From positions 1 through 8,592 of the forward strand of contig WOZC01000075.1 of NCBI GenBank assembly GCA_011620465.1: a stretch of DNA of 8,592 bases, read 5' to 3'. How positions within the stretch are numbered: the stretch's first letter is position 1; each line of letters begins with the position of its first letter. Shown one piece after another: positions 1 to 6,118 of the stretch. A model generated the notes under the pieces. The model had not been told where the DNA came from. It saw only the letters and a program-made list of their open reading frames with translations, and did no database searches. Source of the DNA: Anaerolineaceae bacterium. GTDB lineage: Bacteria > Chloroflexota > Anaerolineae > Anaerolineales > Anaerolineaceae. The position numbers and the translations under genes are program-made.

Positions 1-30
1 TTTATCTGTCTGATTCACGGCGGGCACAGC
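1..30. other. Sequence downstream of amylosucrase
   Basis: Only 30 bases follow the amylosucrase stop on the minus strand. They show no hairpin with a U-tract and no start codon with a ribosome site, so the end of the operon is not visible. Confidence 0.6.
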
Positions 31-1977
31 TTACCCAAACACTACGCAAGCGTAAGCCGGGAGCCAGAGAGTGCCGCTTTCTGCATATTCTGCTTTACCA
101 AACAGAATGCTTTTTTGATCCAGCATGTTCTGCCTGACCACCCACTCAGGGACCGCATGATCACGTTCACTAAAGTTTGCCAGGATCAGCACTGCTCTGC
201 CTTGGTTGAAACGGGAAAACCCCAGAACTGATCCGTTCTGCGTGTTAAGCACCTCCAGTTTGCCCCCAGAAAGGGCTGGCAAGGCTTTACGCAGCTCGAT
301 CAATTCGCGTATGCCTTGAAAGACACGTCCAGGAATGCTGTTGGCATCCAGACGCTGCGCGTAGCGTTGCGGGTCGGCAGCAGGGCGATGTACCCAGCGA
401 CTGTCGTTTTTGTGTTTAGGGTCCTCCAGGTAACTGTAGTCATTCAGGGTAGCGATTTCGTCTCCCAGGTAAATCAGGGGGATCCCGCCAGCGGTCATTA
501 CCACAAAATGCATCAGGAGAATGCGTTTGATGGCCAATTCCACTTCTTCCGGTCCTTCTTCAGCCAAGGCTTTTTCAAGCCCCGCCAGGGATGCGCAAGT
601 CCCTGATATTCGGCAATCGCCTGTTTTTAGGTTTTCCTGGAAGGGAAGCCCGCGTGCAAAACTACCTGTAAAGCGGCCCCGGAAGAACTCGTTTAAGAAA
701 CGGCGGTGGTCGTAGCCGTTGATGCCCAATCTGGCGGCATCGTCATCTGAAAAAGTCCAGCCAATGTCATCGTGACAGCGCACATAGTTGACCCATGCTG
801 TACCCTGGGGAAGTTCAAATCTTTCTTCCAGTGCCTGTGAAAGCAAATTGACCTCGCGCGTTGCCAGGCTGTTCCAGAGCAGCGCCATCAGAAGGGGGTT
901 ATAGGAAAGCTGGCATTCCAGGGGTGAGATGTATTTGATCACTTCATCCGGATGCACAATCGCTTCAGATTTGAACAGGATGGAAGGGGCAACCACACGA
1001 GTAATGGCATTGAACCCCTGCAAAATGGTATGCGCTTCCGGCAAGTTCTCACAGGAAGTGCCCAGCTTTTTCCAGATGAATGCCACTGCGTCCAGCCGGA
1101 AGATCTCTACTCCCTGGTTGGCCAGGAAGAGCATCTCCTCACTCATGCGGTTAAAGACCACCGGGTTGCTGTAATCCAGGTCCCATTGATAGGAGTGAAA
1201 GGTGGTCCAAACCCAGGATTTTATGTCTCCAAACCATGTAAAAGCTCCCGGGTGTTCATCCGGGAAAATCTCCCTCAGATTTTTTTCATAAAGATCGGGC
1301 ACGGTCCGATCCGGGAAAATACCGTACATGTCGCGGTAATCCTGGTCGCCAGCTTTGGCTTTGAGCGCCCATTCATGTTCATCGGAGGTGTGGTTGATCA
1401 CCAAATCCAGCACCAGGCTGATGCCCTGGTCACGCAATTCGCGTGAGAGCTGTGCCAGTTCAGCCATCATACCCAGGGGCGGGTGAACTTCCCTGAAAGA
1501 GCTGACGGCATAACCGCCATCATTTTCGTTCTCTGGCATTTTAAAAAGAGGCATGAGATGCAGATAGGTCAGTCCAAGTTCCTTGAAATAAGGGATCTTG
1601 GCGCGGATACCTTGCAGGTTGCCCGCAAAAAGATCCACATAACAAACACCACCCAGCACCTGGTTGGATTGGAACCAGAGCTCGTTTGTCTCCCGTTGCC
1701 TGTCCAGTTCGCGTAAATCGACAGGGCGCTGGAAAGAAGCTTGTGTCATGCTCATCAGCAGGTTTTCAAGGTGGTAGATCATGTCATAGCGTTCGCCGTA
1801 AAGGAGATGATATAGCTGAAACAGGTGATCAAAATGACTTTCCAGACGCTGAGTAAAGGTCTTCCAGGCTTGCGGGTCCTCATTAATCGAAAGTGCAAAT
1901 TCTTTTTCTACTTTGGGTAAAAGCCGTGCCAGCACGCGGTTGGATTCCAGATGAAGGTCGAAAATTCCAGCTTTCAT
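31..1977 (-). CDS. ams: Amylosucrase (GH13_4)
   Basis: This 648-residue cytoplasmic enzyme transfers the glucosyl unit of sucrose onto alpha-1,4-glucan and releases fructose. Its length and layout match the Neisseria polysaccharea enzyme: a helical N-terminal domain (about 1-100), the GH13 barrel from VGGVCYVDLFAG-like residues at 109-119, the amylosucrase-specific inserts and a C-terminal beta domain. Catalytic residues are Asp296 (FRLDAVAF), Glu338 (KSEAIVHPD) and Asp403 (CHDDIGWTF). The pocket salt bridge that defines sucrose specificity is kept as Asp153 (NDGGYAVSS) and Arg527 (NDSRWVHRP). Arg235 (LREIFPD), Arg425 and Phe427 (YDHRRF) match Neisseria residues Arg226, Arg415 and Phe417 linked to polymer binding. 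It is the last gene seen here. A related sucrose hydrolase without polymer synthesis is the main alternative and cannot be ruled out by eye. Confidence 0.94.
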   Translation of the reverse strand: MKAGIFDLHLESNRVLARLLPKVEKEFALSINEDPQAWKTFTQRLESHFDHLFQLYHLLYGERYDMIYHLENLLMSMTQASFQRPVDLRELDRQRETNELWFQSNQVLGGVCYVDLFAGNLQGIRAKIPYFKELGLTYLHLMPLFKMPENENDGGYAVSSFREVHPPLGMMAELAQLSRELRDQGISLVLDLVINHTSDEHEWALKAKAGDQDYRDMYGIFPDRTVPDLYEKNLREIFPDEHPGAFTWFGDIKSWVWTTFHSYQWDLDYSNPVVFNRMSEEMLFLANQGVEIFRLDAVAFIWKKLGTSCENLPEAHTILQGFNAITRVVAPSILFKSEAIVHPDEVIKYISPLECQLSYNPLLMALLWNSLATREVNLLSQALEERFELPQGTAWVNYVRCHDDIGWTFSDDDAARLGINGYDHRRFLNEFFRGRFTGSFARGLPFQENLKTGDCRISGTCASLAGLEKALAEEGPEEVELAIKRILLMHFVVMTAGGIPLIYLGDEIATLNDYSYLEDPKHKNDSRWVHRPAADPQRYAQRLDANSIPGRVFQGIRELIELRKALPALSGGKLEVLNTQNGSVLGFSRFNQGRAVLILANFSERDHAVPEWVVRQNMLDQKSILFGKAEYAESGTLWLPAYACVVFG

Positions 1978-2102
1978 CGCTGTTGCTCCTTTGCATAAGT
2001 GTCAAAAAGACCTGAAAGGGCTGCTCGTTGCGGTCGTTTCTCCAGTATTGACCTCAAACCAGAGGTTTTTTGATCCAGGATCTCGTTAGAGGTGTCTCCC
2101 AT
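1974..2102 (-). CDS. Probable 42-residue small protein, unknown function
   Basis: I do not recognise this protein. The frame runs from an ATG with AAGGAG eight bases upstream to a TGA that overlaps the amylosucrase ATG (ATGA). It starts 25 bases after the trehalose synthase stop, so it fits the tight packing of the operon. The product (MGDTSNEILDQ to TYAKEQQR) is soluble, charged and nearly neutral overall, with a likely helical middle (about 15-30) and C-terminal part (about 31-41). It has no cysteine, signal peptide or membrane segment. It may be a real small protein, or a coupling cistron whose translation brings ribosomes to amylosucrase. The same frame stays open upstream into the trehalose synthase gene, so openness alone is weak evidence; the ribosome site and stop/start overlap are the support. 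Confidence 0.55.
   Translation of the reverse strand: MGDTSNEILDQKTSGLRSILEKRPQRAALSGLFDTYAKEQQR
1986..1992 (-). promoter_or_regulatory. Ribosome binding site of amylosucrase
   Basis: The minus strand reads AAAGGAG with an eight-base gap to the ATG at 1977, which fixes that start. The site lies inside the last codons of the small gene, so ribosomes finishing that gene would pass over it, as expected for coupled translation. Confidence 0.65.
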
Positions 2103-2110
2103 GCAGATCA

Positions 2111-2116
2111 CTCCTT
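2111..2116 (-). promoter_or_regulatory. Ribosome binding site of the 42-codon small gene
   Basis: The minus strand reads AAGGAG, eight bases before the ATG at 2102-2100 and just after the trehalose synthase stop. It is as strong as the sites of the large genes. It is the main reason to treat the small reading frame as translated. Confidence 0.6.
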
Positions 2117-2127
2117 GCTCAAAATCT

Positions 2128-3816
2128 TTACTGCTTATCTGATCCCAAATAGCCAGGTTGTGGAGCGTTCGGACCGGAGGGGATGTTCGCCTTATCACCC
2201 ACAGGCTGCAGCCAGCGGAAGCCGTAGGGGGGCAGGCTGAAATCACCGGGAAGAACAGTTTCCCCAGTCAATACATCGATGAATTTCTCCGCCGTTTCCG
2301 GGATCCAGCCCTTCACAGGCAGGTCGCGCAGGTTGTTCAGCACCACGATTCGTGTGTCTTCCCACTTACGTTGGTAGGCGACCACAGCCTTGGTCTCAAA
2401 GCTGAAAGCCCTCCAGTTGAAATCTCCTCTGCCAAAGACCGGGTGCTGCTTTCGAACCGCGATCAAATGGCGCACCTCGTTCAACAATGAGTGCGGGTCG
2501 GTTTCCTGGGCTGCGACATTCACCTTTTGGTAGCCATAGACAGGGTCAGAAATGACGGGCGCAAACAAGCGTTCGGTTGGCGCGTCAGAAAAACCCGCGT
2601 TGACGCTCTCGTCCCACTGCATGGGTGTGCGCAAACCGTTGCGATCGAAGAGCTCAATGTTATCGCCCATTCCGATCTCATCGCCATAATACAGGAAGGG
2701 CGAACCAACCATGGTGAGCAGCATGGAGTGCAATAACAATATCTTGCGCTGGTCATTGTCCACCAGGGGCGCCAGGCGGCGGCGAATGCCCAGGTTGATG
2801 CGCTGTTTGGGGTCAGGGGAGTAGGTATCCCACATCCATTGACGCTCCTCAGGGGTAACCATCTCGAGGGTCAATTCGTCATGGCAGCGCAAAAAGGTGC
2901 CCCACTGGCAGCCTTCCGGCAAGTCCGGGGTGCGCGCCAATATCGCCTCGATCGGTGTGCGGTCGCCCATCGCAAGCGCCATGTAGAGACGCGGCATGAG
3001 CGGGAAATGGAAGTTCATGTGCATTTCGTCGCCATCACCAAAATATTCGATCACGTCTTCAGGCCACTGGTTGGCTTCGCTGAGCAGCAGGGTTTCAGGG
3101 CTGTATTCGTCCACAAATTTACGCATACGTTTTAAAAAGAGGTGGGTTTCAGGCAGGTTCTCGCAATTAGTGCCCTCGCGTTCGAACAGGTAGGGTGGGG
3201 CATCCACGCGCAGCCCGTCGGCGCCCGCGTCGATCCAGAATTTGACGATATCGAGCATGGCTTGCTGGACCTCTTCGTTATCGTAATTCAAATCGGGCTG
3301 GGTGGAATAGAAGCGGTGCCAGAAATATTGCCCACGCAGCTCATCGAAGCTCCAGTTTGAGGTTTCGGAATCTGTGAAAATGATGCGCGCACCCTGGTAT
3401 TTCTGATCAGTATCCGACCAGACGTACCAATCACGGTACTTGGCGTGCTCCGGGTGGTTAGGGTCACGCGATGCCTGGAACCAGGCATGTTGGTCGGAGG
3501 TATGATTTGGAATGATCTCAACGACGATGCGTAGGTCGCGTTTGTGGGCTTCCGCCATCAGAGTTCTGAAATCATCCATGCTTCCATAAGCTGGAAAAAT
3601 ATTACAAAAATCGCTGACGTCGTAGCCATCGTCCCGCAATGGGGAGGGCATGATCGGCAGGAGCCAGACCGCGTCCACACCCAGATTTTTGATGTAATCC
3701 AGTTTGCTGGTCAGCCCAGGCAGGTCACCCCAACCATCGCCGTTGGAGTCTTTGTAGGCACGGGTGTTGAGTTCCATGAAAACCGCGTCTTTGTACCAGG
3801 GAGTATTTTGTGTCAT
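2128..3816 (-). CDS. treS: Trehalose synthase, maltose alpha-D-glucosyltransferase (GH13)
   Basis: This 562-residue cytoplasmic enzyme should isomerise maltose and trehalose by an internal glucosyl transfer. The GH13 barrel starts at once (WYKDAVFMEL). Catalytic residues are Asp205 (GLRVDAPP, nucleophile), Glu247 (LLSEANQWPEDV, acid/base) and Asp313 (CHDELTLEMV). Strong trehalose synthase signatures are SPLRDDGYD (58-66), FEREGTNCENLPETH (211-225), FGDGDE (259-264), INLGIRRRLAPL (340-351) and DPVYGYQ (424-430). A C-terminal beta domain ends near residue 537. There is no maltokinase fusion and no signal peptide. Small departures from common members are Cys311 where Asn is usual, and Pro207 and Met14 within the active-site strands. 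AGGAG at 3823-3827 sits six bases before ATG. A related GH13 alpha-glucosidase activity cannot be excluded. Confidence 0.9.
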   Translation of the reverse strand: MTQNTPWYKDAVFMELNTRAYKDSNGDGWGDLPGLTSKLDYIKNLGVDAVWLLPIMPSPLRDDGYDVSDFCNIFPAYGSMDDFRTLMAEAHKRDLRIVVEIIPNHTSDQHAWFQASRDPNHPEHAKYRDWYVWSDTDQKYQGARIIFTDSETSNWSFDELRGQYFWHRFYSTQPDLNYDNEEVQQAMLDIVKFWIDAGADGLRVDAPPYLFEREGTNCENLPETHLFLKRMRKFVDEYSPETLLLSEANQWPEDVIEYFGDGDEMHMNFHFPLMPRLYMALAMGDRTPIEAILARTPDLPEGCQWGTFLRCHDELTLEMVTPEERQWMWDTYSPDPKQRINLGIRRRLAPLVDNDQRKILLLHSMLLTMVGSPFLYYGDEIGMGDNIELFDRNGLRTPMQWDESVNAGFSDAPTERLFAPVISDPVYGYQKVNVAAQETDPHSLLNEVRHLIAVRKQHPVFGRGDFNWRAFSFETKAVVAYQRKWEDTRIVVLNNLRDLPVKGWIPETAEKFIDVLTGETVLPGDFSLPPYGFRWLQPVGDKANIPSGPNAPQPGYLGSDKQ

Positions 3817-3846
3817 CCTGTTCTCCTACTTGCAGCCAGATTGTTG

Positions 3847-3900
3847 GCGCAATCCACTATCTTTTCCCAGAGATAGGGATTAACGGAGTGGATTAAGCGC
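3847..3900. repeat. Long dyad in the trehalose synthase leader
   Basis: On the plus strand GCGCAATCCACT (3847-3858) is matched by AGTGGATT (3887-3894) and GCGC (3897-3900), giving 12 pairs interrupted by two unpaired A residues. An inner hairpin, CTATC (3857-3861) with GATAG (3872-3876), shares two bases with the outer stem. Its near edge lies 31 bases before the start codon. GGATTAA occurs twice in the right half at 13-base spacing. It could be a leader RNA structure or a regulator site. No U-tract follows on the transcript, so it is not a terminator. Confidence 0.5.
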
Positions 3901-4010
3901 AAAATAATTCAAGAACCGTACTTGACTATGTTATCAGTTTGCAGAAAGAACCACCCTGATCGCAAAACTCTCAGAGGTCAGTCCCTTTTCTACGGATTTT
4001 TTTCTAATTC

Positions 4011-4044
4011 GTCGTGGGAGACCATAAGAGGTCTCCCTTACGAC
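4011..4044 (-). repeat. Strong hairpin after aglG, without a U-tract
   Basis: The transcript of the minus strand pairs GTCGTAAGGGAGACC (4044-4030) with GGTCTCCCACGAC (4023-4011) around a six-base loop. This gives 13 base pairs with a two-base AA bulge. It starts 26 bases after the aglG stop. The bases that follow on the transcript are A-rich rather than U-rich, so it is not a standard intrinsic terminator in either direction. A 3' mRNA-stabilising or processing structure that separates transporter from enzyme expression is a fair alternative. Confidence 0.6.
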
Positions 4045-4070
4045 AGATAATAGGAAAGATGTACTAAACT

Positions 4071-5096
4071 CTACCCTTTTACAGCTCCAGCCATCATGCC
4101 GCGGACAAAGTACTTCTGCAGTGCAAAGAAGACGATCATCGGCAGTAACATGGAAAGGAAAGCCGCTGCAGTTAACAGGTGCCAACCTGCACCCAAGGAG
4201 GAAACCATATTGCTGATCTGGTAGGTCATGACAGGCTTGCTGCCGCCCAAGAAGACCAATGAGACCAGCAGGTCATTCCAAACCCATAGGAACTGGAAGA
4301 TTGCCAGGGAAGCGATGGCGGGCATGGTCAAAGGCAATACTATTTTCGTAAAGACCTGCCAGTGGTTGGCTCCATCCAGGTAAGCTGATTCAAAGAGGTC
4401 CTTAGGTAAGGTGCTCATTGAATTTCGCAACATATAGATGGCATAAGGCAAACCAAAACCAGTGTGGAAAAGCCACACTGCCGGGAAAGTACCATTGATC
4501 CCCATGCCTGCAAACATGCGTAAGACTGGAACCAGCGTCATCTGGATCGGTACGACCTGCAGCCCCACCAGGATGGCAAAAATGGCATAGCGCCCTTTAA
4601 AATCCATCCATGAAAAAGCGTAGGCAGCAAACAGGGCGATGATGATGGGAAAAATCGTAGAAGGAACAGTGACGATAATACTGTTCACAAAGGCGCGCCC
4701 CATACCCCGTGGATTAAGCAGGTCAGAGAGGTTGCAGTTCATCCCCAGCGGTTTCGTGCCGCTGGCACAGGCATCCAAATAGGTACTGGTGCCTCGATAA
4801 CCGGTCAGCGCGTCCACATAGTTATTGATCGTGAAGCGGGTGCCCAGTTTTTCTGCAAAGCTGGCGTTTGGATCCGGATGCAGTGCGCTAACTGGACCAT
4901 TATCGACATTCAGGGCTGTCCACCAACCGGTAGTATTAATCAGGGCCACTGGTCTAAAAGAGGTGACTAACAAGCCAATTGTTGGGACCAGCCAGATGAT
5001 CAGGATGATCACGATACCGATGGTGGTGCCGACTTTGCTTGGTGTGCGGTTCTTGCGCGATTTCGAAAGAGGTTTTGTCATTGTCGCAGTGGTCAT
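4071..5096 (-). CDS. aglG: Alpha-glucoside ABC transporter permease (AglG/MalG type)
   Basis: This 341-residue protein is the second channel subunit of the importer. It has about six membrane segments (24-46, 137-160, 169-193, 203-222, 257-277, 311-327). The EAA loop is at 236-255 (ESAYLDGANHWQVFTKIVLP), and the C-terminal tail FVRGMMAGAVKG is typical of MalG-like permeases. Features seen in AglG proteins include the TTGWWT segment near 55-60 and a long extracytoplasmic loop of nearly 90 residues between segments 1 and 2. That loop carries the only two cysteines, Cys110 and Cys121. AGGAG lies eight bases before the start, and the start overlaps the aglF stop. No ABC ATPase gene follows, so a shared ATPase encoded elsewhere must drive the transporter. 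Confidence 0.92.
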   Translation of the reverse strand: MTTATMTKPLSKSRKNRTPSKVGTTIGIVIILIIWLVPTIGLLVTSFRPVALINTTGWWTALNVDNGPVSALHPDPNASFAEKLGTRFTINNYVDALTGYRGTSTYLDACASGTKPLGMNCNLSDLLNPRGMGRAFVNSIIVTVPSTIFPIIIALFAAYAFSWMDFKGRYAIFAILVGLQVVPIQMTLVPVLRMFAGMGINGTFPAVWLFHTGFGLPYAIYMLRNSMSTLPKDLFESAYLDGANHWQVFTKIVLPLTMPAIASLAIFQFLWVWNDLLVSLVFLGGSKPVMTYQISNMVSSLGAGWHLLTAAAFLSMLLPMIVFFALQKYFVRGMMAGAVKG

Positions 5097-6055
5097 CGCA
5101 TCGACTCCTGTTTTGTAAAGCGGCGGATGTTCATCACGATAAAGGGCACAATGAACAGGATCAGAATCACCGCGATAGCTGTACCGCGCCCATACTGGGC
5201 ATTTGTGTACATTTCCGTGTACATACGGGTGGCGATGACGTTCGTTCCAAAGTTGCCGCCGGTCATCACATAAACAATATCAAAGAGCTTCAGGACATTG
5301 ATCACCATGGTGGTGATGACGACCACGATGGTAGGTGCGATGATCGGCACCTGGATTTTGCTAAATATCTCAAAATTGGTGGCACCATCTATCTTGGAGG
5401 CTTCGATAATCTCTTCTGGAATGGATTTAATTGCCGAAGAGAGCAGGGTCATGCAGAAACCGGTCCACATCCAGATGCCCACAACAATCAACATAAATGT
5501 ATTGACGGGCATTTTGGAAAGCCACGAAACCGGTTCGAACCCCAACCCGGTGAAAATGGCATTCAGAATTCCGGTTTGAACCTGAAATGTACCGTAGTTG
5601 TAAACAAACTTCCAGATCACACCTGCCCCAACGAATGAAATCGCCATGGGCATAAAAATAATCGATTTTGCTAAGGCTTCTTGTTTGATTCGGTCGACCA
5701 GTACTGCAAATACCAGACCGAATCCGACCGTGAATGTCACCATAACCAGCAACCACTTGATCATATTGCCGTAGGAAGAGATCCAGAAACTGTCCCAGAC
5801 TGTTTTAGCAGAAGAGGTGTTCAATTCGTTAGTAAGCGCGTAACGATAATTTTCAAATACTCCCCAGCAAGGCTGACCCTCTCTACAAGTCGTTGCAGCA
5901 GAGGCAGTACCATCCGCGTTTCCAAAACTTAAGCCAATGGTATTGATCATTGGGTATAGGATAAAGATGATCATCACAATCAGTGCAGGAAGCAAATAGA
6001 GCCAGGGGACTGATTTACCCTGTTTCATTACGGATGCGGTAGTTGCTCTTGCCAT
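5093..6055 (-). CDS. aglF: Alpha-glucoside ABC transporter permease (AglF/MalF type)
   Basis: This is an inner-membrane channel subunit of the sugar importer, of the MalF-like binding-protein-dependent transport family. From the start chosen here it has 320 residues and about six membrane segments (roughly 17-41, 96-121, 131-151, 186-208, 239-261, 292-311). The cytoplasmic EAA loop that contacts the ATPase is at about 218-237 (EASKIDGATNFEIFSKIQVP). The extracytoplasmic loop between segments 1 and 2 holds Cys57 and Cys63. An in-frame ATG at 6106 exists but has no ribosome site and falls in the structured gap; the ATG at 6055 has GGAGGT at 6059-6064. Its stop overlaps the aglG start by four bases (ATGA), so the two permeases are probably translationally coupled. 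Confidence 0.92.
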   Translation of the reverse strand: MARATTASVMKQGKSVPWLYLLPALIVMIIFILYPMINTIGLSFGNADGTASAATTCREGQPCWGVFENYRYALTNELNTSSAKTVWDSFWISSYGNMIKWLLVMVTFTVGFGLVFAVLVDRIKQEALAKSIIFMPMAISFVGAGVIWKFVYNYGTFQVQTGILNAIFTGLGFEPVSWLSKMPVNTFMLIVVGIWMWTGFCMTLLSSAIKSIPEEIIEASKIDGATNFEIFSKIQVPIIAPTIVVVITTMVINVLKLFDIVYVMTGGNFGTNVIATRMYTEMYTNAQYGRGTAIAVILILFIVPFIVMNIRRFTKQESMR

Positions 6056-6058
6056 GCT

Positions 6059-6104
6059 ACCTCCCTCTCTATTCTTAGAGGAGGTGCCAGTTTTTGGCAC
6101 CTCC
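6059..6104 (-). promoter_or_regulatory. Competing hairpins over the aglF ribosome binding site
   Basis: In the aglE-aglF mRNA gap, GGAGGTGCCA (6104-6095) can pair perfectly with TGGCACCTCC (6089-6080) around an AAAAC loop, giving a 10-bp stem. The second arm can instead pair with the aglF Shine-Dalgarno: TCTA (6079-6076) with TAGA (6071-6068) around an AGAA loop, then ACCTCC (6085-6080) with GGAGGT (6064-6059), leaving a three-base bulge. The two folds share the ACCTCC strand and exclude each other. The first leaves the ribosome site open and the second closes it. Neither is followed by a U-tract, so control of translation or of mRNA ends is more likely than termination. Confidence 0.5.
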
Positions 6105-6118
6105 ATTTTCAGATTGAA

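Larger units (their letters stand above)
3817..4070. other. 254-base gap between aglG and the trehalose synthase gene
   Basis: This is the largest non-coding stretch of the window. It holds the hairpin at 4011-4044 and the dyad at 3847-3900, with an AT-rich segment between them. I found no convincing sigma-70 promoter on the minus strand. Partial candidates such as CATAGT near 3927-3932 lack a spaced -35 box. No tRNA, recognisable riboswitch or supported small gene was seen. The enzymes may be read through from the transporter transcript or may have an unrecognised promoter here. Confidence 0.6.

Noticed and set aside
1974..2246. 90-codon version of the small gene starting inside trehalose synthase
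   Set aside because: The first 48 codons overlap the trehalose synthase coding region in another frame. The internal ATG at 2102 has the only good ribosome site.
2128..3816. Oligo-1,6-glucosidase or the alpha-glucosidase AglA as the function of the second enzyme
   Set aside because: The position after aglG suggests AglA, but the segments around 211-225, 259-264 and 340-351 are those of trehalose synthase.
4011..4044. Intrinsic terminator after aglG
   Set aside because: The stem is strong, but an A-rich rather than U-rich stretch follows it on the transcript, and the plus-strand side has no U-tract either.
3934..4185. Minus-strand open frame of 83 codons overlapping the end of aglG
   Set aside because: Its first part is aglG read in another frame and its rest is hairpin and spacer sequence. 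No ribosome site supports its start.
6056..6106. Longer aglF with a 17-residue N-terminal extension starting at 6106
   Set aside because: The upstream ATG lacks a Shine-Dalgarno sequence, and the extension is translated from the inverted repeat. The ATG at 6055 has GGAGGT and gives a normal permease N-terminus.
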